Source: Cytophagales bacterium UBA2561
GTDB lineage: Bacteria; Bacteroidota; Bacteroidia; Cytophagales; Thermoflexibacteraceae
Assembly (NCBI GenBank): GCA_002340355.1
Contig: DDLX01000025.1
Span: 1-38,588, forward strand
Direction of reading: 5' to 3'
DNA: 38,588 nt
Part shown: one piece after another, positions 1-9,403 of the stretch
Layout: each line of letters starts with the position of its first letter
Position numbering within the stretch: position 1 is the first letter of the stretch
Notes under the pieces: generated by a model
The model's input: only the letters and a program-made list of their open reading frames with translations
Databases searched by the model: none
What the model was told of the DNA's origin: nothing
Translations under genes and position numbers: made by a program

Positions 1-12
1 GAAACGAAACCC

Positions 13-46
13 AAACCTATAAGGTTTTCGAAAACCTTATAGGTTT
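13..46. terminator. Perfect palindromic hairpin, probable terminator
   Basis: A 34-base perfect palindrome: a 17-base arm starting AAACCTATAAGG is followed directly by its reverse complement, then by ATTTTTAAAA. It looks like the terminator of a gene left of the window. It ends 21 bases before the first HTH gene, so it separates that gene from whatever lies upstream. Confidence 0.7.
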
Positions 47-67
47 ATTTTTAAAATTATAAAAAAA

Positions 68-427
68 ATGTTAGGAAACAGATTTAAAAAAGCAAGAGAA
101 TTTTTAGAACGTTCTCGGAATAAAATTGCTCAGCAAATAGGCATTAATCATAGTTCTATTAGCCGTATTGAAACTGATGAAATTCAAAATCCAAATTGGT
201 TTTATACCAAATATTTAGTAGAAAATGGAATTAATCCCTATTTTTTGATGGAGCTATCAGATGAAATAAAGGGCAAAAATTTGGATGATATTATAGATAA
301 GTCTGAATATGAAAAGTTAAAAATGGAGTTTGAGTTATTACAAAGCAAATATGATACTTTACAGGAAATGATGAAAGGACTAAAAATTGAAATGGATGAA
401 GAGGGGAATTTGAGGAAACAGAAATAA
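68..427 (+). CDS. Small XRE/Cro-like HTH regulator with C-terminal coiled coil (copy 1)
   Basis: 119 residues. Residues 1-40 form a helix-turn-helix of the Cro/CI type (KKAREFLERSRNKIAQQIG, then NHSSISRIE as recognition helix). Residues 50-70 carry a segment shared by all HTH copies here (NW.YTKYLVENGIN.YFL, then a SDEI.G-like stretch). Residues 75-105 are a heptad-rich coiled coil, and the tail is acidic then basic (MDEEGNLRKQK). Similar proteins are encoded at 485, 11830 and 12695, with a more distant one at 23077. This is probably a DNA-binding repressor that dimerises through the coiled coil. Unlike the copies at 11830, 12695 and 23077, it has no divergent small partner gene next to it. 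The DNA target is unknown. Confidence 0.8.
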   Translation: MLGNRFKKAREFLERSRNKIAQQIGINHSSISRIETDEIQNPNWFYTKYLVENGINPYFLMELSDEIKGKNLDDIIDKSEYEKLKMEFELLQSKYDTLQEMMKGLKIEMDEEGNLRKQK

Positions 428-484
428 ATTCTACGCCTTGATAATCAACTTTTTGTTTAAAAAACATAAAATAAAATTTATCTA

Positions 485-834
485 ATGTTAGGTAAGAGGT
501 TTAAGAAAGCTCGTGAGTTTTTGGGGCTTTCACAAAATGCAATTGCCAAAAGATTAGGCATTAATCACCAATCTATTGGTCGAGTTGAGTCTAATCATAT
601 TATGAATATTAATTGGTCATATGTTAAGTTTCTTATTGAGCAAGGAATAAATATTTATTATCTTATTGGAAAAAGTGAGGAAATTGCAGGACAAAAAGTA
701 ACAGGTTTTGTATCCGAAGAGGAATATGAGAAATTAAAAGAAGAACTTGAGGAATTGCAAGGCAGTACGACGCTTTACGAGATATTTTGGAAGTTGATGT
801 AGATGAGGATGGAAATGTGAGGAAACGAAAATAA
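485..834 (+). pseudogene. HTH regulator copy 2, frameshifted near its C-terminus
   Basis: A tandem paralogue of the preceding gene, 57 bases downstream. The HTH (KKAREFLGLSQNAIAKRLG) and the YYLIGKSEEIAGQK segment are intact. The open frame then runs into an unrelated tail and stops at 802. Another frame, from about 757 to the stop at 832-834, restores the family ending QYDALRDILEVDVDEDGNVR, so a small indel near 757-763 has shifted the frame. The protein as encoded (105 residues) keeps the DNA-binding half and loses most of the coiled coil. It could still bind DNA as a truncated competitor, or it could be decaying. The frameshift is visible directly; any remaining function is inference. Confidence 0.75.
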
Positions 835-850
835 GGTTCAAATCTTAGTT

Positions 851-993
851 TACTCTATTAAAAATAATTTATAAAATATAGTAGTATTAAAATTATTTAA
901 CAATTTTTACTTATCGGGCTAAAAAGGAATTTTATTTAATCTAAATGATAATCAATTATTTGCAAATCAATAAAATTTTACTAAAGTAGAGTA
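851..993 (-). mobile_element. MITE-like element, copy A (143 bp)
   Basis: Aligns over its whole length, in opposite orientation, with the element at 11090-11263. Shared blocks include TAAATGATAATCA, ATCAATAAAATTTTA and ATTTATAAAATATA. The ends are inverted repeats (TACTCTATTAAAAAT on the left; the reverse complement of the right end reads TACTCTACTTTAGTAAAA). The flanks ATCTTAGTT (842-850) and ATCTTAATG (994-1002) look like a decayed 9-bp target duplication, 6 of 9 bases matching. It contains no gene. It is shorter and more degraded than copy B, so probably the older insertion. Confidence 0.72.
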
Positions 994-1034
994 ATCTTAA
1001 TGCTCAAGAAATAAAAGTTATTGAAGATAAAAAA

Positions 1035-1066
1035 ACCTTGATAAAACATTGAAATTTTATCAAGGT
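1035..1066 (-). terminator. Rho-independent terminator of aspS
   Basis: ACCTTGATAAAA and TTTTATCAAGGT form a 12-bp stem with an 8-base loop. Read on the minus strand it is followed by a run of seven T. It lies 24 bases beyond the aspS stop codon. Confidence 0.88.
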
Positions 1067-1089
1067 ATAAATACTTAAAAATCAATAAT

Positions 1090-2850
1090 TTATTTTTTTT
1101 CCTGAATATTCAAGTACAATTCATCTAACTGCTCTGCTGCAATCGGAGAAGGCGTATCAATCATAACATCCTTGCCAGCATTGTTTTTTGGAAAAGCAAT
1201 AAAGTCCCGAATCGTTTCCTGACCACCAAACAAGGCACAAAGTCGGTCAAACCCGAAGGCAATTCCACCATGAGGAGGTGCACCATATTCAAAGGCATCC
1301 ATCAAAAATCCAAATTGTGCTTTAGCTTCTTCCTCAGTAAAGCCTAGTAAGTTGAACATTTGTTCTTGAATTCCTCGGTCATGAATCCGAATAGAACCGC
1401 CGCCCATTTCTGTTCCATTAATGACTAAATCATAGGCATTTGCCCGAACTTGACCAGCATTTGTTTCCAATTTATCCATATCTTCAGGTTTTGGCGAAGT
1501 AAATGGATGATGCATCGCATGATAACGTTCTGTTTCCTGATCCCATTCCAATAATGGAAAATCTAAAACCCAAAGCGGTTTGAAGTCGTCATTTTTGCGA
1601 AGTCCTAACTGATTCCCCATCTCTAAACGCAGTTCGTTCATCGCTTTTCGGGTATGATTCGTTTCGCCTGAAAGGACTAAAATTAAATCTCCTACCTCGG
1701 CTCCAAGTTTGTCTGCCCATTTTTTGAGATCATCTTGCGAATAAAATTTATCCACTGACGATTTGAAACTACCATCTTTGTTACACTTGAGATAAACCAG
1801 TCCTTTCGCTCCAATCTGAGGGCGTTTAACGAATTTAGTCAAGGCATCTAATTTCTTACGACTATAATTTTCTGCTACACCTTTGGCACAAATTCCTAAT
1901 ACTAATTCCGCAGAGTCAAATACTTTAAATCCTTTATTTTGAGTAACTTCATTCAATTCTACAAATTTCATATCGAACCGAATATCGGGTTTATCCGAGC
2001 CATATAACCGCATAGCATCCGCATAAGACATTCGAGGAAAAGCACCAGAAAGTGGAACTTGAAGTACCTTTTCAAATAAATATTTAGTTAGTCCTTCGAA
2101 AGTTTGTAGAATATCTTCTTGTGTAACAAATGCCATTTCGCAATCAATCTGCGTAAATTCGGGTTGACGGTCAGCTCTCAAATCCTCATCCCGAAAACAT
2201 TTTACCAATTGAAAATAACGATCAAACCCCGATACCATCAAAAGTTGCTTGAAAGTTTGAGGTGACTGCGGTAAAGCATAAAATTCACCAGCGTGCATCC
2301 GAGAAGGAACGACAAAATCCCGTGCGCCTTCAGGAGTGGATTTAATCAAAACAGGTGTTTCAACCTCTAAGAAATTATGCTCATCCATATAATCTCGAAC
2401 AGCTTTTGCCAAGCGATGACGTAACTCTAAGTTTTGACGCACAGGGTTTCTACGCAAATCTAAATAACGATATTTCATTCGAAGATCTTCCCCACCATCT
2501 GTAGTATCTTCAATAGTAAAAGGTGGTAATTTAGCAGGATTTAAGACTTCCATTTTTGTAGCCCGAATTTCGATATCACCTGTCGAAATTTTTGGATTTT
2601 TCGATTGACGTTCAACTACTTTCCCCGTAACTGAAATCACAAACTCCCGCCCTAGCTTTCGAGCTGTTTCAAGGATTTGTGGGGTTGTTTCTCCTTCTTC
2701 TAAAATAATTTGTGTAATCCCATAACGATCTCGAAGGTCAATCCAAATTAATCCACCTTTATCGCGAGTTCGTTGTACCCAGCCTGAAAGTATAACTTCT
2801 TCATTAACAGCGTTGATTCGTAGTTCGCCGCAAGTATGTGTTCGTAACAT
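1090..2850 (-). CDS. aspS: Aspartate--tRNA ligase
   Basis: 586 residues, the usual length for bacterial AspRS. It charges tRNA-Asp with aspartate using ATP in the cytoplasm. The order is: N-terminal OB-fold anticodon-binding domain (about 1-105, SGWVQRTRDKGGLIWIDLRD); class II catalytic core with YRYLDLRRNPVRQNLELR, the flipping loop QSPQTFKQLLM and motif 2 (RDEDLRADRQPEFTQID); the bacterial GAD insertion (about 280-420); and motif 3 GIAFGFDRL near the end. No key residue appears lost. A TAnnTTTG box lies 44 bases upstream and a clear terminator follows. The large histidine kinase gene upstream is on the same strand, about 120 bases away, so aspS probably has its own promoter. Confidence 0.97.
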   Translation of the reverse strand: MLRTHTCGELRINAVNEEVILSGWVQRTRDKGGLIWIDLRDRYGITQIILEEGETTPQILETARKLGREFVISVTGKVVERQSKNPKISTGDIEIRATKMEVLNPAKLPPFTIEDTTDGGEDLRMKYRYLDLRRNPVRQNLELRHRLAKAVRDYMDEHNFLEVETPVLIKSTPEGARDFVVPSRMHAGEFYALPQSPQTFKQLLMVSGFDRYFQLVKCFRDEDLRADRQPEFTQIDCEMAFVTQEDILQTFEGLTKYLFEKVLQVPLSGAFPRMSYADAMRLYGSDKPDIRFDMKFVELNEVTQNKGFKVFDSAELVLGICAKGVAENYSRKKLDALTKFVKRPQIGAKGLVYLKCNKDGSFKSSVDKFYSQDDLKKWADKLGAEVGDLILVLSGETNHTRKAMNELRLEMGNQLGLRKNDDFKPLWVLDFPLLEWDQETERYHAMHHPFTSPKPEDMDKLETNAGQVRANAYDLVINGTEMGGGSIRIHDRGIQEQMFNLLGFTEEEAKAQFGFLMDAFEYGAPPHGGIAFGFDRLCALFGGQETIRDFIAFPKNNAGKDVMIDTPSPIAAEQLDELYLNIQEKK

Positions 2851-2893
2851 TTATTTTATCTATTTATTCTCTTCTGAATCCGTTTTAGGTGAG

Positions 2894-2901
2894 CAAAATT
2901 A
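2894..2901 (-). promoter_or_regulatory. Candidate -7 box of aspS
   Basis: On the minus strand the sequence reads TAATTTTG, a full match to the Bacteroidota -7 consensus TAnnTTTG, 44 bases before the aspS start. The expected TTG about 20 bases further upstream is only partly present (TTT), so the call is moderate. Confidence 0.5.
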
Positions 2902-2970
2902 CACTTTTCAAATCAGAATGAAAGGAAAAGAAGGGAATCCTATGTTTAATTTAAACTTGATAAAACCTAT

Positions 2971-5862
2971 TTATTTAGAATTCTTTTTTCGGATTTGACG
3001 CAATGGTAGATAAATTCGGAAAGTGGTACCTTGATTTTCTTTGCTTTCCAATATAATTTTTCCTTTGTGCTTTTGAATAATTTCTCTTGAAATATGTAAC
3101 CCTAAACCTGTCCCTTTGCCTACGGCTTTGGTTGTAAAAAAAGGATCGAAGATACGGTTTTTTACATCTTCGGGAATGCCTCTTCCTGAATCCTGAATTG
3201 AAATCTCAGCAAAAGGTGGACGCAGTGGCGTGCATTCAGCATCATCCCCTAGGAGTTCAAAATCTTTAATTACACGAGTCGATATTTCAATTTTACCTTT
3301 CTTTTCAATTGCTTGAATCGCATTATTAATAATATTCATGAACACCTGATTAATTTTTCCTGAAAAACACTCCACTTCAGGAAAATGTGGGTCAAAGTTT
3401 TTCACCAGTTGAATATGATTTTTATATTGATTACGTAAAATAATCAATGTAGCCTCAATATTATGATGCAAATTGGTGCGTTTTAGTTCTTTTTCGTCTA
3501 GCCGAGAAAAAGTTCGGAGTCCTTTGACGATTTCAGTTGTACGTTCTGCACCATACCAAATATCATCCACCAAACCAAAGATTTCATTTTTGGTTTCTTC
3601 ATACATCAACTCAATTTTGAGTTCCTCAATTTGTTGAAGTTTCTGCAAGTAATTTTCAGGCGTAACATGATCGTATTGCCCAACTACTTGCATTAATTCT
3701 TTGAGATGTTCTTGTAGGATATCAATTCCAGTATACACAAAATTAATTGAATTATTTATTTCATGTGCAATCCCTGCCGTCAACTGTCCGAGTGAAGAAA
3801 GTTTTTCAGCTTGAATTAACTGACTTTGAGCACTTTGTAAATTATTCAGTGTTTTTTGTAATTCTTTCTGTTGAACTTCTAATTCTAAATTTCGTTGGTC
3901 TAACTCTGATTTTTGCTTTCCTAAGATATGATTTTGAGCATCTACAACCGATTTTTGCCATTCTAATTGTGTTTTCTGCCCATCAATTTTATTTTTTTGA
4001 TTTGTAATTTTATCATAAGCCATTGCATTTAACAGGGCAATCGACACATAATTTGCCAAATTTTTCAGGATATTTACATGATAATCTGAATAGGCATTTT
4101 GACGAAAACTTTGAACCGTAATCACACCAATCGGCTTATTCTTGTTCAATAAAGGCAAATAAATTAAAGATTGGGGCGCATCATCAGCTTTTGAAATATG
4201 TTCACTAGGTACTTCTTCGGAGGTAAGTGAAATTATCTTAACATCGTACTTTGCATACTCATTTTTTAAATCATTGATTATTACTTCTTTATTGTGATTA
4301 AAACACCAAACTGCAAAGTGTCGGTGTCTTTCTTTGAGGTCTTGATGAAAAGAAGGTAAAGTCTCTCCATTTTCCTTCACTCCCTCAAAATACAACCTAT
4401 TTTCTTCCGCACGATATAATGCCAACCCAAAAACGGAAGCATCCATTAATAAATTTACTCGTTGATATAATTTATCAGTGATTCGATTAATAGATAATTC
4501 CGCCATGACCGTACGCCCAATCTCACTCAATAATTCGACATTAATGTAGGAAGACTCTAGTTCTGTTTTTGATTTTTCGAGTTCATTTTTCCGAGCTTCA
4601 AGCCGTTGATTATTTTTCTGCACTGAGGAATTAGAATAATACAACATAACCACCAGAACGATAACCAAAGTTATGGCAACCAGTAAGATATAATTCAGCC
4701 GAGCTGTTTCTTTGAGAAGTTTATGATTTTTTTCACTTTGTTCCTTGAGCAAGGCATTTTCATCAATACGTGCTTTAGTTTCGTATCTTACCCACAACTC
4801 ATGAACAATTCGTTCGGTATCTTCATTTTTAAGCGAATCACGGAGAGAAGTATATTTTTTGTAGGCTTTCAGTCCACGTTGAGTATTTCCTGCAGCTTCG
4901 TAAGCATCTGCTAAAATTTTTTGGGAGCGAACCCTTCCTAACAACCAATTTAACTTTTGGGCTGCTTGAAGTGATTTTTGTCCATATTTTAGTGAGGCAA
5001 TATAATCTTGTTTTTTAAAATACATTTTTGCCTGTTCATAATAAACGGCACAAGCTAAATCACTATATTTTTGATTTTGAACAATTTGTAAACTGTTTTG
5101 AAGTTCTTTTTGTGCTTCTTGGAACTTTTCAGTATCAGTAAAAATTTCGGCTCGACTCAGGCTAATAATAGCCAAAACTTTAGGTTCATTAAATTCCAAG
5201 GCAATCTGCTCTCCCTGTTCTAAATACGCAATCGCCTCGTCATAACGGCGTAACATTCGGTAAGTTGTGCCTACATTATTGTAAGCCAAACCCCATTCTT
5301 TGGCATCTTGCGCTTTTTCCTGAATTTTGAGCACCATCTTAAAATATTGAAGTGCTTTTTCATATTCCTCTAAGTTATAAAGCCGAGAAGCTAGTTCTTT
5401 TATAATCTTGGCTTGTTTTTGTAGATTTGTTGTATCATCAATGTGATATTCAAAGGCTTTGGCAAAAGCTCGAACTGCCTCTGTCATATTCCCATCATTA
5501 TGATGATTTGTGCCTATTTTAAACCACATATCTACAATGTGTATCGAGTCCTTTCCTGCCTCAGCAATGTACAACGCTTGTTCAAAATGATGTAATGCTT
5601 TGTCATAGGGTCCTACTTTTTGATAATAGTTTCCCAAATTAATGTGCGCTAGCATCTCACCTTCACCGTGTCGATGATTCTGAGCAGATTGTAACGCACT
5701 TTGAGCATATTTAAAAGCTTGGGTAGGATTTGATTCAAGAGAATCTTCACTAAGGGTATTCAGTTGCTGAATGGCTTTATAGACGGCTGCTTGTCCACAA
5801 ATTTCCGAAGTCCACCAACCTCCCCAAAAACACCATAAGAAAAGTAAAAATCGGAGATTCAT
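2971..5862 (-). CDS. TPR-GAF hybrid sensor histidine kinase
   Basis: 963 residues. A signal sequence (1-24) is followed by about seven TPR-like helical repeats (65-340) predicted in the periplasm, a single membrane helix (391-410, YILLVAITLVIVLVVMLYY), a coiled coil, a GAF-like domain (about 455-620), a second long coiled coil (about 625-690), a HisKA segment with phospho-acceptor His700 (GIAHEINNS), and a HATPase domain with N box (Asn843, Asn846), G1 (DSGRGIPE) and G2 (GKGTGLGL). It should autophosphorylate in response to a periplasmic or cytoplasmic cue. No receiver domain or adjacent response regulator is present, so its partner lies elsewhere. The usual Pro after HEINN is Ser here. The signal sensed cannot be told from the sequence. 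Confidence 0.9.
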   Translation of the reverse strand: MNLRFLLFLWCFWGGWWTSEICGQAAVYKAIQQLNTLSEDSLESNPTQAFKYAQSALQSAQNHRHGEGEMLAHINLGNYYQKVGPYDKALHHFEQALYIAEAGKDSIHIVDMWFKIGTNHHNDGNMTEAVRAFAKAFEYHIDDTTNLQKQAKIIKELASRLYNLEEYEKALQYFKMVLKIQEKAQDAKEWGLAYNNVGTTYRMLRRYDEAIAYLEQGEQIALEFNEPKVLAIISLSRAEIFTDTEKFQEAQKELQNSLQIVQNQKYSDLACAVYYEQAKMYFKKQDYIASLKYGQKSLQAAQKLNWLLGRVRSQKILADAYEAAGNTQRGLKAYKKYTSLRDSLKNEDTERIVHELWVRYETKARIDENALLKEQSEKNHKLLKETARLNYILLVAITLVIVLVVMLYYSNSSVQKNNQRLEARKNELEKSKTELESSYINVELLSEIGRTVMAELSINRITDKLYQRVNLLMDASVFGLALYRAEENRLYFEGVKENGETLPSFHQDLKERHRHFAVWCFNHNKEVIINDLKNEYAKYDVKIISLTSEEVPSEHISKADDAPQSLIYLPLLNKNKPIGVITVQSFRQNAYSDYHVNILKNLANYVSIALLNAMAYDKITNQKNKIDGQKTQLEWQKSVVDAQNHILGKQKSELDQRNLELEVQQKELQKTLNNLQSAQSQLIQAEKLSSLGQLTAGIAHEINNSINFVYTGIDILQEHLKELMQVVGQYDHVTPENYLQKLQQIEELKIELMYEETKNEIFGLVDDIWYGAERTTEIVKGLRTFSRLDEKELKRTNLHHNIEATLIILRNQYKNHIQLVKNFDPHFPEVECFSGKINQVFMNIINNAIQAIEKKGKIEISTRVIKDFELLGDDAECTPLRPPFAEISIQDSGRGIPEDVKNRIFDPFFTTKAVGKGTGLGLHISREIIQKHKGKIILESKENQGTTFRIYLPLRQIRKKNSK

Positions 5863-5891
5863 AGTCCATGATTTGTCGTTATGCTATTCTT

Positions 5892-5938
5892 TTGAAGTTG
5901 ATATACAAACTCTATTCCGTTTTTTATATCAACTTCAA
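5892..5938. repeat. Strong inverted repeat between kinase and transporter genes
   Basis: TTGAAGTTGATATA (5892-5905) and TATATCAACTTCAA (5925-5938) form a perfect 14-bp stem with a 19-base loop. It lies 30 bases upstream of the kinase start and about 100 bases beyond the end of the EamA gene, both on the minus strand. It has no T tract on either side, so it is not a textbook terminator. It may end EamA transcripts in another way or sit in the kinase 5' leader. Confidence 0.65.
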
Positions 5939-6036
5939 GCATAAATAAATAAAATAGGCTTCTTTTTTTTATCCTAAAATATTAAATATACAAAAATTTT
6001 TCCAGAATTACCCTTCAAGCAAAACGGAAAAAATCT

Positions 6037-6933
6037 TTAAGTTTTCATCAATTTTCTACGAGCTTCATAACGCTGAATAATAGGATAAATCAAGACAGCT
6101 AACAAAACAATACCCGTTCCCCAATAAAAATCAGGTGTTAATTGTTCATGTTCACGATAAAAAATAGCTGCCATAATAATTCCGTAAATCGGCTCCATAT
6201 TAACACTTAGATTCATCATAAAAGGAGTAATTTTTCGCATCACTTTAACTCCCAAAGAATATGCATACACCGTACAAATTAAAGACAAAATTAAAATTGC
6301 TCCCCATCCCCATGCAGAAGTCTCAAATTGTAACGTCTGATTTTCAGCCAAATAATGAGCATAAAAAGGTAAAAATAACGCCGAAGCTCCCCATGCGCCT
6401 GCCATTTGCCAAAAAGAAATAACCTGAGCATCATATTTTTGAACAAAGCGAGCATTCAAAACCGCAAAAACCGCCGCCAAAAATGCTGAAGCAATTGCTA
6501 GTGATAATCCAAGTACATGATCAAATTCAGCACTAAAAATGACTTGCAAACCATAAATAATCAAAATACCTATAACCACTTCATACCACAAAATTCGCCT
6601 TCGCATCATGATCGGTTCGGTAAATGCTGTCCAAAGTGTGGCACTTGCCATGCCTGCTAAACAAACCGATACATTTGAATAATACACTGCTCCAAAAAAT
6701 AAGTTCCAATGCAAACCAACTAATATTCCTGTCAGAAGGAGGTGTTTGATAGCATTTCGACCTACGGTTAATTTTTTGCCTTGTAAAGCTAACCAAATAC
6801 CTAAGGCTACCGCCGAAATTCCTGTACGATAGAAGACCAATTCAGTCGCAGGAAGTCCGCTCTCTTTTCCTAAGACGGCTGTAAATCCCCATATCAAAAC
6901 GATAAAGTGAACCGTCAAATAATCTTTCCACAT
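6037..6933 (-). CDS. EamA/DMT-family transporter
   Basis: 298 residues with about ten hydrophobic helices in two halves, the usual ten-helix EamA (drug/metabolite transporter) layout. The N-terminal helix reads HFIVLIWGFTAVLGKESG, a common start for this family; the second repeat begins near residue 150 (AIASAFLAAVFAVLNARFV) and the end is basic (YEARRKLMK). It sits in the inner membrane and probably exports or imports a small metabolite. The substrate cannot be predicted from sequence. It is monocistronic by spacing. Confidence 0.9.
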   Translation of the reverse strand: MWKDYLTVHFIVLIWGFTAVLGKESGLPATELVFYRTGISAVALGIWLALQGKKLTVGRNAIKHLLLTGILVGLHWNLFFGAVYYSNVSVCLAGMASATLWTAFTEPIMMRRRILWYEVVIGILIIYGLQVIFSAEFDHVLGLSLAIASAFLAAVFAVLNARFVQKYDAQVISFWQMAGAWGASALFLPFYAHYLAENQTLQFETSAWGWGAILILSLICTVYAYSLGVKVMRKITPFMMNLSVNMEPIYGIIMAAIFYREHEQLTPDFYWGTGIVLLAVLIYPIIQRYEARRKLMKT

Positions 6934-7086
6934 ACGTCAAGTGTTTTTGAGAATGACCTTTAAAAATTAAAAGTCTGTTTATGTAGGTGTTTATTGAATT
7001 TAGCCTGCAAGTTAGTCTAAAATTGATACCTTATGAATTTTTTCTACAAAAGAAAGATACTTGAAAATCATACCTATCTTTAAGGT

Positions 7087-7134
7087 GGTTGCTGGTACTT
7101 GAACCACTCTAAAGTGGAAAGGGCATCAGCAACC
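7087..7134. other. Nested stem structure downstream of nadE
   Basis: GGTTGCTG (7087-7094) pairs with CAGCAACC (7127-7134), and inside it CCACT (7104-7108) pairs with AGTGG (7113-7117). It lies 40 bases past the nadE stop. There is no T tract. It may act as a transcript-end structure for nadE (minus strand). The surrounding 6934-7173 holds no gene. Confidence 0.5.
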
Positions 7135-7173
7135 TTATGAAAATGGCAATAACAGACTAATTAAAAATTTACC

Positions 7174-9171
7174 TTAAACCTCATACATTTCCAACGCCTT
7201 CAATTCCCGTTGAAAACCACCCGATAAAATCGGAAAACGACACCATGTTTTAGGATCAAGATTTTTATCATCTAGATGAAACGAAGGAGCATAACGTTCT
7301 CGTTTCCATTGGTTTCGACACCATAACTTAAAAAACTTTGTTGTCCATTCTTTAAGTTTTTCAGGAGAATAATTAGGATATTCCATTCGCAACATCTGAA
7401 AACATTCCAAAGGCATTTTTTTATCTCGAATCGCTGCTCCTTCAATCGAATCCAAGACTTCATAAGGCATCAAGTCATCTTCATCGGTTTGCTTTGATTC
7501 TTGTGGACGAAGCTCGGCAGTAGGTTGTTGAATATTCACTGCATTTAAAGCGGGTATTTTCAAAATATTATCAATCCCTTCATTTTCAAGCCATTGTAAC
7601 CATTTTCGCAAAAAGGCTTTATCAATTCCCGCTATTGGACTCAAGCCCCCTGAAGTATCACCATCCATTGTAGCATAACCCACCGCCGCTTCTGAACGGT
7701 TACTGGTCGAAAGTAACAATGCCCCTCGAATATTGGTCAGCATCCAAATACTTGGGGAACGTACCCGTGCCTGAATATTTTGCAAAGCAATATCATCCGT
7801 TTCCCAAGACAATTCTCGTCCGATACTTTTGGTAATGATTTGAGAATATTCCTTTACCACATTGTTGATATTAAATTCAAAAAATTGAGCATTGATAGCT
7901 TTTGCCAATCTAGAAGCAGCATTACGAGTAGTATCCGAACTATTTTCGGTTGGCTGGTAAGCTGTTGTAATGATTTGATTTGCCATTTCTTCAGCCGTTT
8001 GGCAATTTTGAACAGCTTTTAAATAACCTAATTTTTTCTTGAAAACCTCAATACCAATATTTTCAATGCCTAATTTGAGCATCAAAAAACAACAACACGC
8101 CACCGCCGAGGAATCTGCTCCGCCACTCAAAGAAACCACAAATCCTTGGGAATAACTTTTTCGCAAATAATCAAACAAGCCCAAAGCCAAAACACGAGCA
8201 AACTCCTCTTCTTGTAAAAAAGGACTGGTTTCCCAATGTTTATCCCTATTTTGAGGCAGTTCGGGTTGAATTTCAGGATATTCAAAATCAACCATTAAAC
8301 AACTTTCTTGCAAGTCAGGCACATTGAAAAAAGAGCTGGATTGCGCCTGAGTCATGCGAGCCTCTTCAATATCCAAAACCGCCGTTGTTACCCGAAAATC
8401 ATCAAAAGTGAGTCGTTCACCAATTGCCAATAAATTTCCTGATGAAGCAATTAAAGTTCCACCGTCATAAATGGCTCTTCCTGCCTCATTTCCAAGAAGA
8501 TTAGCGTAAATATAGCCCACTCCAAAAGCTCTAGAACCCTCCAGAACAAAGCGTTTACGAGTTTCCAATTTATCAAAAGCAAAATGACTAGCACTTGGGT
8601 TTAAAATAATATCTACACCGTGTCGATATAGTTTCCGACCAGGGCGATTCGCCACCCAAGCATCTTCACAAATTTCAAAGCCAATTTTTACCCCACCAAC
8701 ATTAAAATAAATATCTCCAATGGCATATTTTTGGATATTACCCTCTAAATCAGTAATTTCAATATCAGCAATTACATCTTCTGTCCAAGGAGTAAACCAA
8801 CGAGGTTCATAATGAATACCATTTCCCGCCAAAAATCGTTTGGCTACAAAACCGATAATTTTTTGGTCAATAATCAAACAAGCCGTATTAAAAATTCGAT
8901 TTTGGAACAATAACGGCAAACCGACACAAACGGTCATTTTTTCGGTATAAGGTAGAATTTCATGCAAAATTTGTAATGCCATTTTATGGACTCCCTGAGC
9001 ATAAAAAGCATCTTCACAACCATAACCTGTAATACACAATTCAGGCAAGCATAAAATACTGACATTCTGTTTTTTGGCGGATTCAATGGCAGATAAAATA
9101 TTCCGTTTATTATTGTCCCAATCTAAAGGCGTTTGATTGAGAACTGCCCCAGCAACTTTGATGAGTTTCAT
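7174..9171 (-). CDS. nadE: Glutamine-dependent NAD(+) synthetase
   Basis: 665 residues. It makes NAD+ from nicotinate adenine dinucleotide, ATP and glutamine. The N-terminal nitrilase-type amidase domain (1-300) shows the catalytic triad Glu44 (CLPELCITGYG), Lys111 (AKRFLAGNG) and Cys168 (GFEICEDAW). The C-terminal synthetase domain (about 325-665) carries the ATP-binding loop SGGADSS at 349-355. Length and both active sites match the two-domain NadE form, which draws ammonia from glutamine. It is transcribed away from the exported-protein gene at 9404, and the 232 bases between them must hold both promoters. Confidence 0.97.
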   Translation of the reverse strand: MKLIKVAGAVLNQTPLDWDNNKRNILSAIESAKKQNVSILCLPELCITGYGCEDAFYAQGVHKMALQILHEILPYTEKMTVCVGLPLLFQNRIFNTACLIIDQKIIGFVAKRFLAGNGIHYEPRWFTPWTEDVIADIEITDLEGNIQKYAIGDIYFNVGGVKIGFEICEDAWVANRPGRKLYRHGVDIILNPSASHFAFDKLETRKRFVLEGSRAFGVGYIYANLLGNEAGRAIYDGGTLIASSGNLLAIGERLTFDDFRVTTAVLDIEEARMTQAQSSSFFNVPDLQESCLMVDFEYPEIQPELPQNRDKHWETSPFLQEEEFARVLALGLFDYLRKSYSQGFVVSLSGGADSSAVACCCFLMLKLGIENIGIEVFKKKLGYLKAVQNCQTAEEMANQIITTAYQPTENSSDTTRNAASRLAKAINAQFFEFNINNVVKEYSQIITKSIGRELSWETDDIALQNIQARVRSPSIWMLTNIRGALLLSTSNRSEAAVGYATMDGDTSGGLSPIAGIDKAFLRKWLQWLENEGIDNILKIPALNAVNIQQPTAELRPQESKQTDEDDLMPYEVLDSIEGAAIRDKKMPLECFQMLRMEYPNYSPEKLKEWTTKFFKLWCRNQWKRERYAPSFHLDDKNLDPKTWCRFPILSGGFQRELKALEMYEV

Positions 9172-9403
9172 AGATTTTGCTTTATAACTATCTTCAAAAT
9201 GGAATTTGTCAAAATCAAGGTGTTTAATCTTAAGGTGTTTATGGGCAATTTACTGCTTTTGTTTGAAATCCATTTTTTAGAAAATCACAAACCTTAATTT
9301 CAGAGGAAAATCTACCTTAAAAAAATACGCCCTCAACCACTTAGTCGTTCTTGAGTCAGAACAAAAATTTTTATTTTGCCATTTTATCTAAAATTATAAA
9401 TTA

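Noticed and set aside
1..12. Tail of another HTH paralogue (GAAACGAAAC resembles the end of copy 2)
   Set aside because: Ten bases are too few to support a gene.
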